Shown in pieces: positions 43,915 to 52,548 of a stretch of 64,000 bases of DNA. A model generated the notes under the pieces. The model had not been told where the DNA came from, did no database searches, and saw only the letters and a list, made by a program, of their open reading frames with translations. A program made the translations under genes and the position numbers. Every line of letters begins with the position of its first letter. Position 1 is the first letter of the stretch. Source of the DNA: Clostridia bacterium (lineage in GTDB: Bacteria; Bacillota_A; Clostridia; Oscillospirales; CAG-272). The DNA lies in NCBI GenBank assembly GCA_017462125.1, contig JAFTRQ010000133.1, positions 1 through 64,000 on the forward strand. Reading direction: 5' to 3'.

Positions 43915-46578
43915 ATGAAGAATTTGACAGATAATAAGCTGCTTGTTTTTTGCGAGACCTTAAAGGATCCCATAGGGATCGATAATCTCCGTCCGCGCTT
44001 TTCGTGGCATCCCGATTCAGAACGTGAGCTTGCACCTCAAAAGAATTATCATATTCGCGTATTTGACGGTGAGATATGCGTTTGGGACAGCGGTGAGGTG
44101 GAGAGCGAAGAAAACGTTGCGGTAAGCTATGACGGAGGTTTGCTCCACAGCTTTCGGGAATACCGATTCACGGTCAGCGGTGTCTTGACGGACAACTCTC
44201 TTTATACGGGTGAGGGACGTTTTGAAATGGGCATTCTTTCAAGAGAGGCTTGGCAGGGCGAATTTTTGTGTCATCCCGCCTTTGAGCAGCGTCGCTCTCC
44301 CGTGTTTGTTTCTCGCCTGCGTATTGAAAAAAAGGTCAAGAAAGCCCGTGCGTATTTTTGCGGGTTGGGGTATGGAGAGCTTTATATCAACGGTCAAAAG
44401 ACCGACGACAGCCTGCTTGATCCCGCTTGGACGGATTACACCGAACGAGTGCTGTATCGCACGCTTGACGTGACCGACAAGCTTGAAGCTGGCGAAAACA
44501 AGCTCCGCATTTTGTTGGGAGACGGTTGGATGGGGCATAATCACAAGTATTTTGAGGCCTCCCGCAAGCCTCCGCTCCCTTGGTATCACGAGCCTTGCTT
44601 CCTTTTGAATCTTCGGGTCGAATATGAGGACGGCGAAGTGTTTACCTTCGTTCCCGATGAAAACAGCTGCCGAGTGAATTATAGCGAGATCCTGTCGCAG
44701 AATCTGTTCGACGGCGAGGTGTACGATGCCTGTCGCGCAAAGGAGCTTGCGCTCTCCGAGGGAGGCGAGCTTTTGGAGGTTGACGGCTGGTTGAAGCCCC
44801 AAGTTACACAGATCGGGGCGCGCCTTTCCGCACAGATCATGCCTCCCATCAAGGAGACCGAGGTTATCCGTCCGATACACGTTGCATCTACCGACTCCTC
44901 AACTTATACAGTAGATGTGGGCATCAATTTTGCGGGCGTTGTCCGTATTCGCGTGATGGGTGTGAAGGGCAGCTCGGTACAGTTTCGTCATACGGAGGTT
45001 GCAAGAGAAGACGGCACGGTCAACGGGGAAAATTTGCGGTATGCGCAAGCCTGCGACACCTATATTCTTTCCGGCGAGAGTGAAGGAGAGGTCTATATGC
45101 CGCGCTTCACCTATCACGGCTTTCGCTTTGTCGAGGTCAAGCTCATCGGCAGAGTGAAGATCCTTGAGATCGAAGGCGTGCGGCTCAACAGCGCGGTGGA
45201 GCGCATCGGCTTCTTTTCCTGTGACGATCCGATGCTCAACGATATTTACCGTATGCTGATCAATACCGAGATCAACAATCTCCATTCACTTCCCACCGAT
45301 TGCCCGCAAAGAGACGAGCGGTTGGCTTGGCTGAACGATGCTATGATGCGACTTGAGCAGAACGTGATGAATTTTGATTCGCAGCTCTTTTTTGAAAAGT
45401 GGTTGCGGGATATGCGCGATACTCAGCAGAAGATCGGCACGGGTGCCGTGCCCGACACTTGCCCTTATTATTACGGCCTTTCTCCTGCCCGTTGGAACGC
45501 TTCCGTGTTCGTGGCTCTGCCTTACGCTCTGTACCTCTATTACGGAGATCGCAGGACGGTGGAGGAGCATTGGGATTCGATCCTTTGGTATATGGAGTTT
45601 CAGCGCAGTAAGCTGACTGATGACGGCTTGATCGATGAATTTTACGTTGGAGAATGGTGTCCTCCTATGAAGGACAGTATTCTGGAGGACAAGCAAAGCG
45701 CGTTTGCAAGAGATATAAAGAATCAGTTGGCTACAAGCTGCTTCTATTATCTTGAGTGCGTAATGTGTCAGCGAATGGCTATTCTGTTGGGACGATCAGA
45801 GCAGGCAAAGGCTTTCCGAGAGAGCGCGGAGCGTGTAAAGCAGGCCATCAACGCAAAGTATTTTGACAGAGAGAAGGGGGCTTACGTTCCCGAATGTCAG
45901 GGCAACACCATCCTGCCTCTGTATCTTGGCATCGTTCCCGAGGAATACGAGTCCGCGGTGGCGCAAAAGCTGAGAACCTACGTTGTGGAAAAGGACGGTT
46001 ACCACATTTCCACGGGAAGTCACACGACGCGCTTTCTGTTCGAAACGCTGACAAAGATCGGAAGCACCGATCTTGCGCTTGAAATGCTGCGCGTGAAAAG
46101 TTACCCAAGCTTTGGTTATATGCTTGAAAACGGAGCGACGTCTCTGTGGGAAAGATGGGAAAAATCCTTTGGCTTTATGACCTCTCATAACCATCCCATG
46201 TCGGGCGGCTTCGGTGTTTGGTTTTTGAAGGTGCTCGGAGGCATCCGTGTGGACACCGAGGAGGGGCAGGGCACCGTACTGATTGCGCCTCACGTGCCGA
46301 AAAAGCTGAAGAGCGTCCGGTGCAAGCGCCGATTCCGAAACGGTGTGGCAGTTTGCAATTGGTACAAGACTGACGGAGAGCTTCATTTTGACATTAAGGT
46401 CCCTTGGAACACGAGAGCGGAGGCTCAGTTGCCTCTTGACGGCGCAAGGCTGTCTGACGTTGAGATCAACGGAGAAAGGCTCGACGCATCGGCACACCGA
46501 TACAGCATAACTGACGGCTTGCTTCGGATAGAGTCCGTTTCGGGATATTTACACGTCAGAATCAAAAACGGTTCATAA
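43915..46578 (+). CDS. alpha-L-rhamnosidase, GH78
   Basis: An 887-residue GH78 enzyme that removes alpha-linked L-rhamnose from glycans. The N-terminal beta domains include LRPRFSWHPDS and the rhamnosidase-type domain around FCGLGYGELYINGQK and DPAWTDYTERVLYRTLDVT. The (alpha/alpha)6 catalytic barrel has LPTDCPQRDERLAWLND (about 460-476), containing the acidic residues typical of GH78, and GATSLWERWEKSF (about 740). A C-terminal beta domain ends the protein. No signal peptide, hence cytoplasmic. Last gene of the operon, followed by a strong terminator. Confidence 0.93.
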   Translation: MKNLTDNKLLVFCETLKDPIGIDNLRPRFSWHPDSERELAPQKNYHIRVFDGEICVWDSGEVESEENVAVSYDGGLLHSFREYRFTVSGVLTDNSLYTGEGRFEMGILSREAWQGEFLCHPAFEQRRSPVFVSRLRIEKKVKKARAYFCGLGYGELYINGQKTDDSLLDPAWTDYTERVLYRTLDVTDKLEAGENKLRILLGDGWMGHNHKYFEASRKPPLPWYHEPCFLLNLRVEYEDGEVFTFVPDENSCRVNYSEILSQNLFDGEVYDACRAKELALSEGGELLEVDGWLKPQVTQIGARLSAQIMPPIKETEVIRPIHVASTDSSTYTVDVGINFAGVVRIRVMGVKGSSVQFRHTEVAREDGTVNGENLRYAQACDTYILSGESEGEVYMPRFTYHGFRFVEVKLIGRVKILEIEGVRLNSAVERIGFFSCDDPMLNDIYRMLINTEINNLHSLPTDCPQRDERLAWLNDAMMRLEQNVMNFDSQLFFEKWLRDMRDTQQKIGTGAVPDTCPYYYGLSPARWNASVFVALPYALYLYYGDRRTVEEHWDSILWYMEFQRSKLTDDGLIDEFYVGEWCPPMKDSILEDKQSAFARDIKNQLATSCFYYLECVMCQRMAILLGRSEQAKAFRESAERVKQAINAKYFDREKGAYVPECQGNTILPLYLGIVPEEYESAVAQKLRTYVVEKDGYHISTGSHTTRFLFETLTKIGSTDLALEMLRVKSYPSFGYMLENGATSLWERWEKSFGFMTSHNHPMSGGFGVWFLKVLGGIRVDTEEGQGTVLIAPHVPKKLKSVRCKRRFRNGVAVCNWYKTDGELHFDIKVPWNTRAEAQLPLDGARLSDVEINGERLDASAHRYSITDGLLRIESVSGYLHVRIKNGS

Positions 46579-46599
46579 TATACCTTTAACAAAGCACCC

Positions 46600-46647
46600 A
46601 AAGGGGCTGTCTCATAGCGTTTTTAGCTATGAGACAGCCCCTTTATA
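46600..46647. terminator. bidirectional terminator between the two GH78 operons
   Basis: A perfect 19-bp stem (AAAGGGGCTGTCTCATAGC and its complement) around GTTTTTA. It lies between convergent genes, with T-rich sequence on the plus side. Confidence 0.88.
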
Positions 46648-46667
46648 ATCAATGAAATCCGAACGGA

Positions 46668-49600
46668 TCATTCTGCGGCTGCAACCTGCACGTTCGTGAC
46701 GTGTAGGATGATGCAGAGTGTGTCGGTGTCTGATGCGGGAATCGCGGCGAAGGTGACCTCAACGGTCTCGCCTGCATAGGCTGAAAGATCGGCATACAAT
46801 CCGTTGACCGATGCGCCGCCGCCCACCGTGCCTTGGAAGCTGCAGTTTTTGGCGGATGCCTCAAGGTCTGCAAACGTATAACCGTCCAAGCGGCTTGATG
46901 CCGATGAAAGATGATCCGTCAAGCCGTTCATTACGTCGGTTCCACCCTTTGTGTAAATGGCATCATTCCAGGTTTTGCCTCCGTCGGCAGACCAAACGTA
47001 TTTTGCAATACCTCCGTCTGCAACAGCCCAGCCTGTGAAGATCAGCTGATGACCGTTGACCGTGGATACGCCGTAGTCGAGGACGTCGGGAGCCTTCAGC
47101 GAGCTTGCTCCTACGTTGGTGAGCCTTTGCTCATCACCGATGCCCCAGCCGTTGATCATATCGATGCACGCGGCATATTTTACCTTTGATTCCGAATAGC
47201 CCGATTCGGGATCGATATACTGCGACAAGGGCTGCTTGCCGTCGCCGCTTTCCGCAACCTCCTCACCGGTCTTTACGTCAAAGTAGGTGCGTGTGCTTCC
47301 TCCTGTGACCACGGTTACGGTGTTCATATCGCTGTTTTGCGTCAGGATATCCTCAAAGCTTGCGCACATACCCACGTATGCGATATCGACGTAAGAGGAT
47401 TTGCTTCTGATTCCGCTGAAGAAGTCGAATCTGAGATAGCTTGCGTAATATTTGCCGTCGCTGTCGGTTTTGAAGGTGGGGTGATTTTCCTTTGAGACGT
47501 CGATTACGATAACGTGCCAGATGCCGTCGTTTTTTAAGTCGTAGCAGTAGATCTGATCACCGTCCGTAGCTCTCGTGTTCTCGGTGCTTGTGAATATCTC
47601 AAAGCAGCCTGCAGCCTCGGTGTTCGTAGTGGGGATGCGGTATTTGATCACCACGTACTGTCCCGACTCGGTCTTCGCATCGGCAGTATATACGGTGGAA
47701 TGTCCTTCGGTGTCCTTGGCGTTGCCGAATACGCGCAGGAAGCTGACTCCGTCCTCTTCAAGCATTGTAAGGCCTCCCACACCCTTAGCACCCTCCAATC
47801 TGATCTGCAGCTTGGAAGGAGAGCAATAGACGTTCAGGGGAGCATTCTCTTCTTCGGCAGGATCCTTTTCGGGCCATCCCGCAAAGGGCTCGGAGGCTGT
47901 AATACGGAAGGTCCTTGTCTGATCTCCCGTGAGAGTTGTTACGAAGGAGTAGGAGAAGGTGCCATCGCCGTCGTAATGAACCATATAGCCGTCGTAATCG
48001 TTGGTATTTGCAAGCGAATCGGGGGTGTTGGAGTTCAGAACGCAAGTGACCCACTCGCCGTTGACCTTTTCCTCGATCACGGGAACTGTCAGCAGGTCGA
48101 AGCCGTAGATCCTTGTAACCACGTTGTTTTCACCGCCCGAAAGGGTAAATTCCGCACTCTTACCGTTGGTGGTGCGAATCTTGGGAAGATATACGCTGTC
48201 CATCACGGTGCAATTGCTGATGGGAGTAGCCTTCAAGGGGTCGAGAAGGGTGTTTTCTCTGACGTCTCGCACGTTTTGATCGGGTGCCTTTCCGTTTGAG
48301 CCGTCATACACCGATTCCTGAGAGCCCCAAGGCATCAGGATCGCGTTGATCGTGATCTTGTCACCCTTTTTCAAGGTGACGCTGTCAAGATTGAGCGAGA
48401 GATAAAGCCTCTCGTTTTTGTTTGTGACGATGAAGGCTGCATCGCTTTCCTTGCCGCCGATGACGATCGAATGATTGTAGATCAGGAAGGAAAGGTTTAC
48501 GTAGCCGTTTGCGTTGGTGTAATCGGGAACGTAGAAGAAGTCGAAGTAGGGGCACTGATCACCGAGAACGTAGGATGCCTCCTGTCCTGCTGCCATTGCG
48601 TCAACCACAACGGATTGGTTGCTTTCGTTAAGGTAGCCAACCTTTTTGTAGGTTGATCCCGTGCCTGTTTGTCTGACGGAGTAGAAGCTGAAGTCCTTTT
48701 TGAAATCGGCAAAGCTGATATCCTCCAGCACCTCATACTCCATAATGTAATAGGTTCGGTTCTCGTCGGTCTGCGGCATCTCCATATGGGTGTACGTGAC
48801 CTTGATCCTGCCGTCGTCGGAAAGATACTGCATATCGACCTCGGCATACGTAGGACCGTGAGAGCTTATGCTGTTACCAACATTTTGCGTAGCGGAATAG
48901 ATTCCGTCCGCATCGGTGTATTGCAGGAAGTAATGATGTCCTCCCAGGGTGTGCTGAGGCTGATCCTTCCACAGGGGAGCGGACATTGCTCGGTGGTCGG
49001 GCAGACCGGGGCCGATATCCGCAAAGGGGACGATACAGTTACTTTCCGTAACACCCGTGGAGAGATGATAATAGGGGTAGAAATACTGAATGGAGGAGAT
49101 CTGCTTCAATGGGTACTGTCCCCAATTCTGGTACAGATTGACCACGGTGTAGCTCTTTTCCTCGCCAGCCTTCAGTACCATGGGGAAGTAGGCTTCACCG
49201 TAAGAGGGCTCGTCGAGATTGTATAGATTGCTCTCTCCGTCTCCCACGAAGTTTTTACATACCTCTACGGGTATGGGGAGAAGCATTTTTTGTCCGTCAA
49301 GCAGGACGGCGCATTCAAGACCGCCCGAGGTGGTGTAGGAGGAAAAATACATCTTTCTGTCAAGCGTATCTCCCGTAACGGTAAAGCTTACCTTGTATTG
49401 CTTGTTGGGGCTCTTGTAATATGCCGTTCCGAAGTTTGTGCCGCTCAGGTTGAAAACGTATTTACCTCGGAGTGCGTCGTATCCTGCAAAGGAGGCGTTT
49501 GTGGAGCCATCGGTGTGGACCTTGATGTTTTCGGCTGTAAGCGGATGTCTTTCGGCCTCTGCTTCATTGAGAAATTTTGTGAAATCGTGAGTTGGATCGG

Positions 49601-51008
49601 TATAGATCCGCTGGCTGATGTAAAAGTCGTTGGCATTATTCGTGCCGGTCTTGGAGGGGATGATGGTATTGTTTGCGGGAGTCAGCGTTTGAATGATGGA
49701 ATAGACTCCGTCTGAAAGAGTGACCTCAAGCCTTCCGCCGTATGCGCCCGTGGGGACGATATAGCCGAAGATTCCCGTGTCCTTGATGTCAAAGCCCACG
49801 TATTCCGCACTGTCGAAGTCGACCTTGTCAAGAGAATCGTGGAGACCGTTTGCGTCCTTGATGATCAGCTTATCCACGGTTTCGGCGGAAATTTCGGTAA
49901 GAACACCGACTGCGTCGATATCTGTGACGGTATCGGTAGCGCAGAACTGTGCGTAATGGTGAAGCTTGTCGGAATAGACCTGAAAGAATCTACCCAGCTT
50001 CAGCTTGGGGACGTTCTCAACCTTCGCTTCCAGAAGCTTGGGGCTTTGGATCGTGTACTGCGTGCCTTCCTCACCCATAAAGTCGATACGTATGCCTGTG
50101 ATCGTGCCTGTGTAGCCGGGGGCATTGGAAAGGCAGATGTTGTAGGTGTGATATTCACCGTCGGTGATAATCGGGAATGGGAACATCTTCAGATCGCTGA
50201 AGCTGCTTTCGCCCTCGGATTTGTAATAAATATCGATCCGTTCGGTCTTGGTGGATTCTACCTTCATGGTTAATTGCAGGTAGGTGTATTGATCTGCGGA
50301 ATGAGAGATTCCCGAAAATACAAAATACGGATCGTTGCCGCCCTTGATCATAGTCATAAACTCATTATCCTTGACCTTGGGCTTTGTCAGATGCTTGTAA
50401 TTGGTTATTTTCAGAGATATTTCTTTTTCCGAAATGATCTCGGGAGCAGGAGCAAAATCCTGATTCTCGAGACGTACGTCGTAGTAATAATAGCCCAATC
50501 TGTATAGGTTTACAGAGGTAGGCGTGGAGGTTTTTGAGGAATAGAAGGTGTCCCCGCTCTTCATTCTTACAAAAACGTCCATGCTGTTTTCAAGATAGGT
50601 ATCGCCCTTTGCGTTTTTCAGAGCCGTGATCAGCTGATCCTCCTCTCCTTGGAGCGCGTATTCCAGGGACATATTGGCGTTATCAAGAATAAGCTTGGTT
50701 TTGTTGGAATCCGAATAAGAGACGGTGACCGAATTTGCGATCCTTTCGGCGTACTCGATCAGCTCGGCATTATCGCAATCAAGCTTTGGCGTAGTATCCT
50801 CCTCGGTTTCGGTTTCGATAGCAGAGGTCTCGCCTGTTGACTGTGAGCCGACCTCCGTATTCGTATCCTTGTCTGTTTCCGTTTCGGTCGCGCTCGGAGT
50901 CAGGCTGTCGGAGTCTTCCTTCGGCACGCCTGTGCAAGCGGACAGGGCGCCTGCAAGCATGATACATACGAGAATGAATGAAATCAGAGAAAGTGCCTTT
51001 TTCTTCAT
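46668..51008 (-). CDS. very large surface lipoprotein, unknown
   Basis: A 1446-residue lipoprotein. The signal peptide ends in the lipobox LSAC (Cys25). Residues 30-75 are a Thr/Ser/Glu-rich linker. The remainder is almost entirely beta-rich with no recognised catalytic motif. Segments near 110-330 and 1085-1220 look like carbohydrate-binding beta-sandwiches. The central part (about 600-900) contains an extended region around PLWKDQPQHTLGGHHYFLQY. It may be a glycan-binding or structural partner of the neighbouring enzymes, but I cannot assign a function. It is last in the minus-strand run that includes the second GH78. Confidence 0.8.
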   Translation of the reverse strand: MKKKALSLISFILVCIMLAGALSACTGVPKEDSDSLTPSATETETDKDTNTEVGSQSTGETSAIETETEEDTTPKLDCDNAELIEYAERIANSVTVSYSDSNKTKLILDNANMSLEYALQGEEDQLITALKNAKGDTYLENSMDVFVRMKSGDTFYSSKTSTPTSVNLYRLGYYYYDVRLENQDFAPAPEIISEKEISLKITNYKHLTKPKVKDNEFMTMIKGGNDPYFVFSGISHSADQYTYLQLTMKVESTKTERIDIYYKSEGESSFSDLKMFPFPIITDGEYHTYNICLSNAPGYTGTITGIRIDFMGEEGTQYTIQSPKLLEAKVENVPKLKLGRFFQVYSDKLHHYAQFCATDTVTDIDAVGVLTEISAETVDKLIIKDANGLHDSLDKVDFDSAEYVGFDIKDTGIFGYIVPTGAYGGRLEVTLSDGVYSIIQTLTPANNTIIPSKTGTNNANDFYISQRIYTDPTHDFTKFLNEAEAERHPLTAENIKVHTDGSTNASFAGYDALRGKYVFNLSGTNFGTAYYKSPNKQYKVSFTVTGDTLDRKMYFSSYTTSGGLECAVLLDGQKMLLPIPVEVCKNFVGDGESNLYNLDEPSYGEAYFPMVLKAGEEKSYTVVNLYQNWGQYPLKQISSIQYFYPYYHLSTGVTESNCIVPFADIGPGLPDHRAMSAPLWKDQPQHTLGGHHYFLQYTDADGIYSATQNVGNSISSHGPTYAEVDMQYLSDDGRIKVTYTHMEMPQTDENRTYYIMEYEVLEDISFADFKKDFSFYSVRQTGTGSTYKKVGYLNESNQSVVVDAMAAGQEASYVLGDQCPYFDFFYVPDYTNANGYVNLSFLIYNHSIVIGGKESDAAFIVTNKNERLYLSLNLDSVTLKKGDKITINAILMPWGSQESVYDGSNGKAPDQNVRDVRENTLLDPLKATPISNCTVMDSVYLPKIRTTNGKSAEFTLSGGENNVVTRIYGFDLLTVPVIEEKVNGEWVTCVLNSNTPDSLANTNDYDGYMVHYDGDGTFSYSFVTTLTGDQTRTFRITASEPFAGWPEKDPAEEENAPLNVYCSPSKLQIRLEGAKGVGGLTMLEEDGVSFLRVFGNAKDTEGHSTVYTADAKTESGQYVVIKYRIPTTNTEAAGCFEIFTSTENTRATDGDQIYCYDLKNDGIWHVIVIDVSKENHPTFKTDSDGKYYASYLRFDFFSGIRSKSSYVDIAYVGMCASFEDILTQNSDMNTVTVVTGGSTRTYFDVKTGEEVAESGDGKQPLSQYIDPESGYSESKVKYAACIDMINGWGIGDEQRLTNVGASSLKAPDVLDYGVSTVNGHQLIFTGWAVADGGIAKYVWSADGGKTWNDAIYTKGGTDVMNGLTDHLSSASSRLDGYTFADLEASAKNCSFQGTVGGGASVNGLYADLSAYAGETVEVTFAAIPASDTDTLCIILHVTNVQVAAAE

Positions 51009-51063
51009 AGGGTTCTCCTTTTTTAGTTGATAATAGCGGGATCTGCCCGATGGGGGTATTATG

Positions 51064-51093
51064 ATTATATCATACCGAAGACATATTTGTAAA
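51064..51093 (-). promoter_or_regulatory. promoter of the lipoprotein gene
   Basis: TTTACA (51088-51093) and TATAAT (51064-51069), 18-bp spacer, minus strand, about 55 bp before the ATG. Confidence 0.65.
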
Positions 51094-51182
51094 TGGAATT
51101 TTCACCGCTTTATTAGTAAAAAATCCCAAGGAAGCGCAATTTTGCCGCTTTTTTATAAGATTCAGGAGAATAATTGCATATT

Positions 51183-52535
51183 TTAAGGCTTTATGAGGAA
51201 CATGATCCTATCCTTCGGCACGGTGAATTCATTTTTGATCTCTCCGTTCTCGCGGTTCATCCAAGGCTCTGACAGCACTATCTTGTATTCGCTCGCGGTC
51301 AGATTGGAAACGGTCAGATATTTCTTTTCGTTTACGAACATTGAAATATATACCTTGTCGGGGATTTGGGAGAGAATGTCGGCGCAATCGCGAATTTCCA
51401 TATAAACGAGGCTGTTTTCCTCTACCATGGGCTTATAGAGCGCCAGATATCTGCACCAGCGGGGATATTCCTCCACGTCGTCGGGTACTGCCGACCAATG
51501 GCTGTAGGAATAGGGACCGTCGGGGTGGGTCTTGTAATGCTCTGCGATCCTCGCCCAATAGGCGTACTCGCTCCAGATGCCCTCCTGTATTCCGTATCTC
51601 GGAACGGGCGCGCTGTTGCGTTCTCCCGTCATGGGTCTGCCTCTTGCCGTGAGCAAGGGGAATTGGAGGAAGGGGATGACAGAAGCGAAATGTCTGTCGG
51701 GATCTGTAACGTCTATTCGAAGCTTGTCGGGGCAGGGAACAACGAAATGGGGATAGTCTTTTCCGATGCCTACGTCCTCACTTTGCATTCCCTCACCGAT
51801 CCAGATATAGTCGTAGACCTTGTCGATGCAGGGAGCGGGATTGTTACCGTCGCAATGTATCTTGTAGATGCCGCCGCGCTTTTTGACCTCGTGGTATATG
51901 AGCCCCAGCAGATCCTCTATTTCGGGGTCGTATCTGAAGCCGTTCTCCTTTTCAATAAGCTTGCCGGGAGTATAGCGGCTATCGGTTCCGCAATCGTTGT
52001 AGATACCGTCAAAATCGTATCTGTCAAGGACGGCGATAGTACGGGGAAGAACGAAATTACGCCACTCGGCGCTTCCCGCGCTGTTTCGCATATAGCTGAA
52101 GTGGGTTCCGCACTCGACTATTCTGCCGCCGTGATGGAATTTCTCTTTAAATTCGGGGTCGAAGCGGTGAAAATAGCCCGATGATATATAGGGAATGATC
52201 TTAATGCCCACGCTATGGCAGAGCTCTATGAATTCTTCGAGACCCTTGGGGTCGTAGCAGGTGTATTTGTCTGCGCCGTGAAGTCTGATGGAGTCGTTCC
52301 AATCCTCGTGAATCTGGATAAGCTCAACGCCGTTCTTTGCCATATCCGCGATCATTTCGCGGTCGTAATCGGTGGGCGGAAAGGAGACCTTGCAGGGATA
52401 TTCGCCAAGATTATATACGGCTTGTCCCGGCAGATAATCGCGAATTCTTGTGCGGCGGAAGTATTTGCGAACGTCGCGCTCGGCGCTGCAAAGGTTTTCT
52501 ATTCGCGCACGCTGTTCTTCGATAGAAGTTTTCAT
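51183..52535 (-). CDS. putative TIM-barrel glycosidase, unassigned family
   Basis: A 450-residue soluble protein with a TIM-barrel look. YDREMIADMAKNGVELIQIH (about 57-76) is the first strand-helix pair. GIKIIPYISSGYF is a mid-barrel strand. RYDFDGIYNDCGTDSRYT (about 173-190) is a typical end-of-strand acidic site, and EYAYWARIAEHYKTH follows. A small C-terminal beta domain (about 385-450) resembles those of glycosidases. No signal peptide. It is 13 bp downstream of the GH78 gene and clearly cotranscribed. I cannot match it to a numbered GH family. Confidence 0.7.
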   Translation of the reverse strand: MKTSIEEQRARIENLCSAERDVRKYFRRTRIRDYLPGQAVYNLGEYPCKVSFPPTDYDREMIADMAKNGVELIQIHEDWNDSIRLHGADKYTCYDPKGLEEFIELCHSVGIKIIPYISSGYFHRFDPEFKEKFHHGGRIVECGTHFSYMRNSAGSAEWRNFVLPRTIAVLDRYDFDGIYNDCGTDSRYTPGKLIEKENGFRYDPEIEDLLGLIYHEVKKRGGIYKIHCDGNNPAPCIDKVYDYIWIGEGMQSEDVGIGKDYPHFVVPCPDKLRIDVTDPDRHFASVIPFLQFPLLTARGRPMTGERNSAPVPRYGIQEGIWSEYAYWARIAEHYKTHPDGPYSYSHWSAVPDDVEEYPRWCRYLALYKPMVEENSLVYMEIRDCADILSQIPDKVYISMFVNEKKYLTVSNLTASEYKIVLSEPWMNRENGEIKNEFTVPKDRIMFLIKP

Positions 52536-52548
52536 GGTTTTCCTTTCT

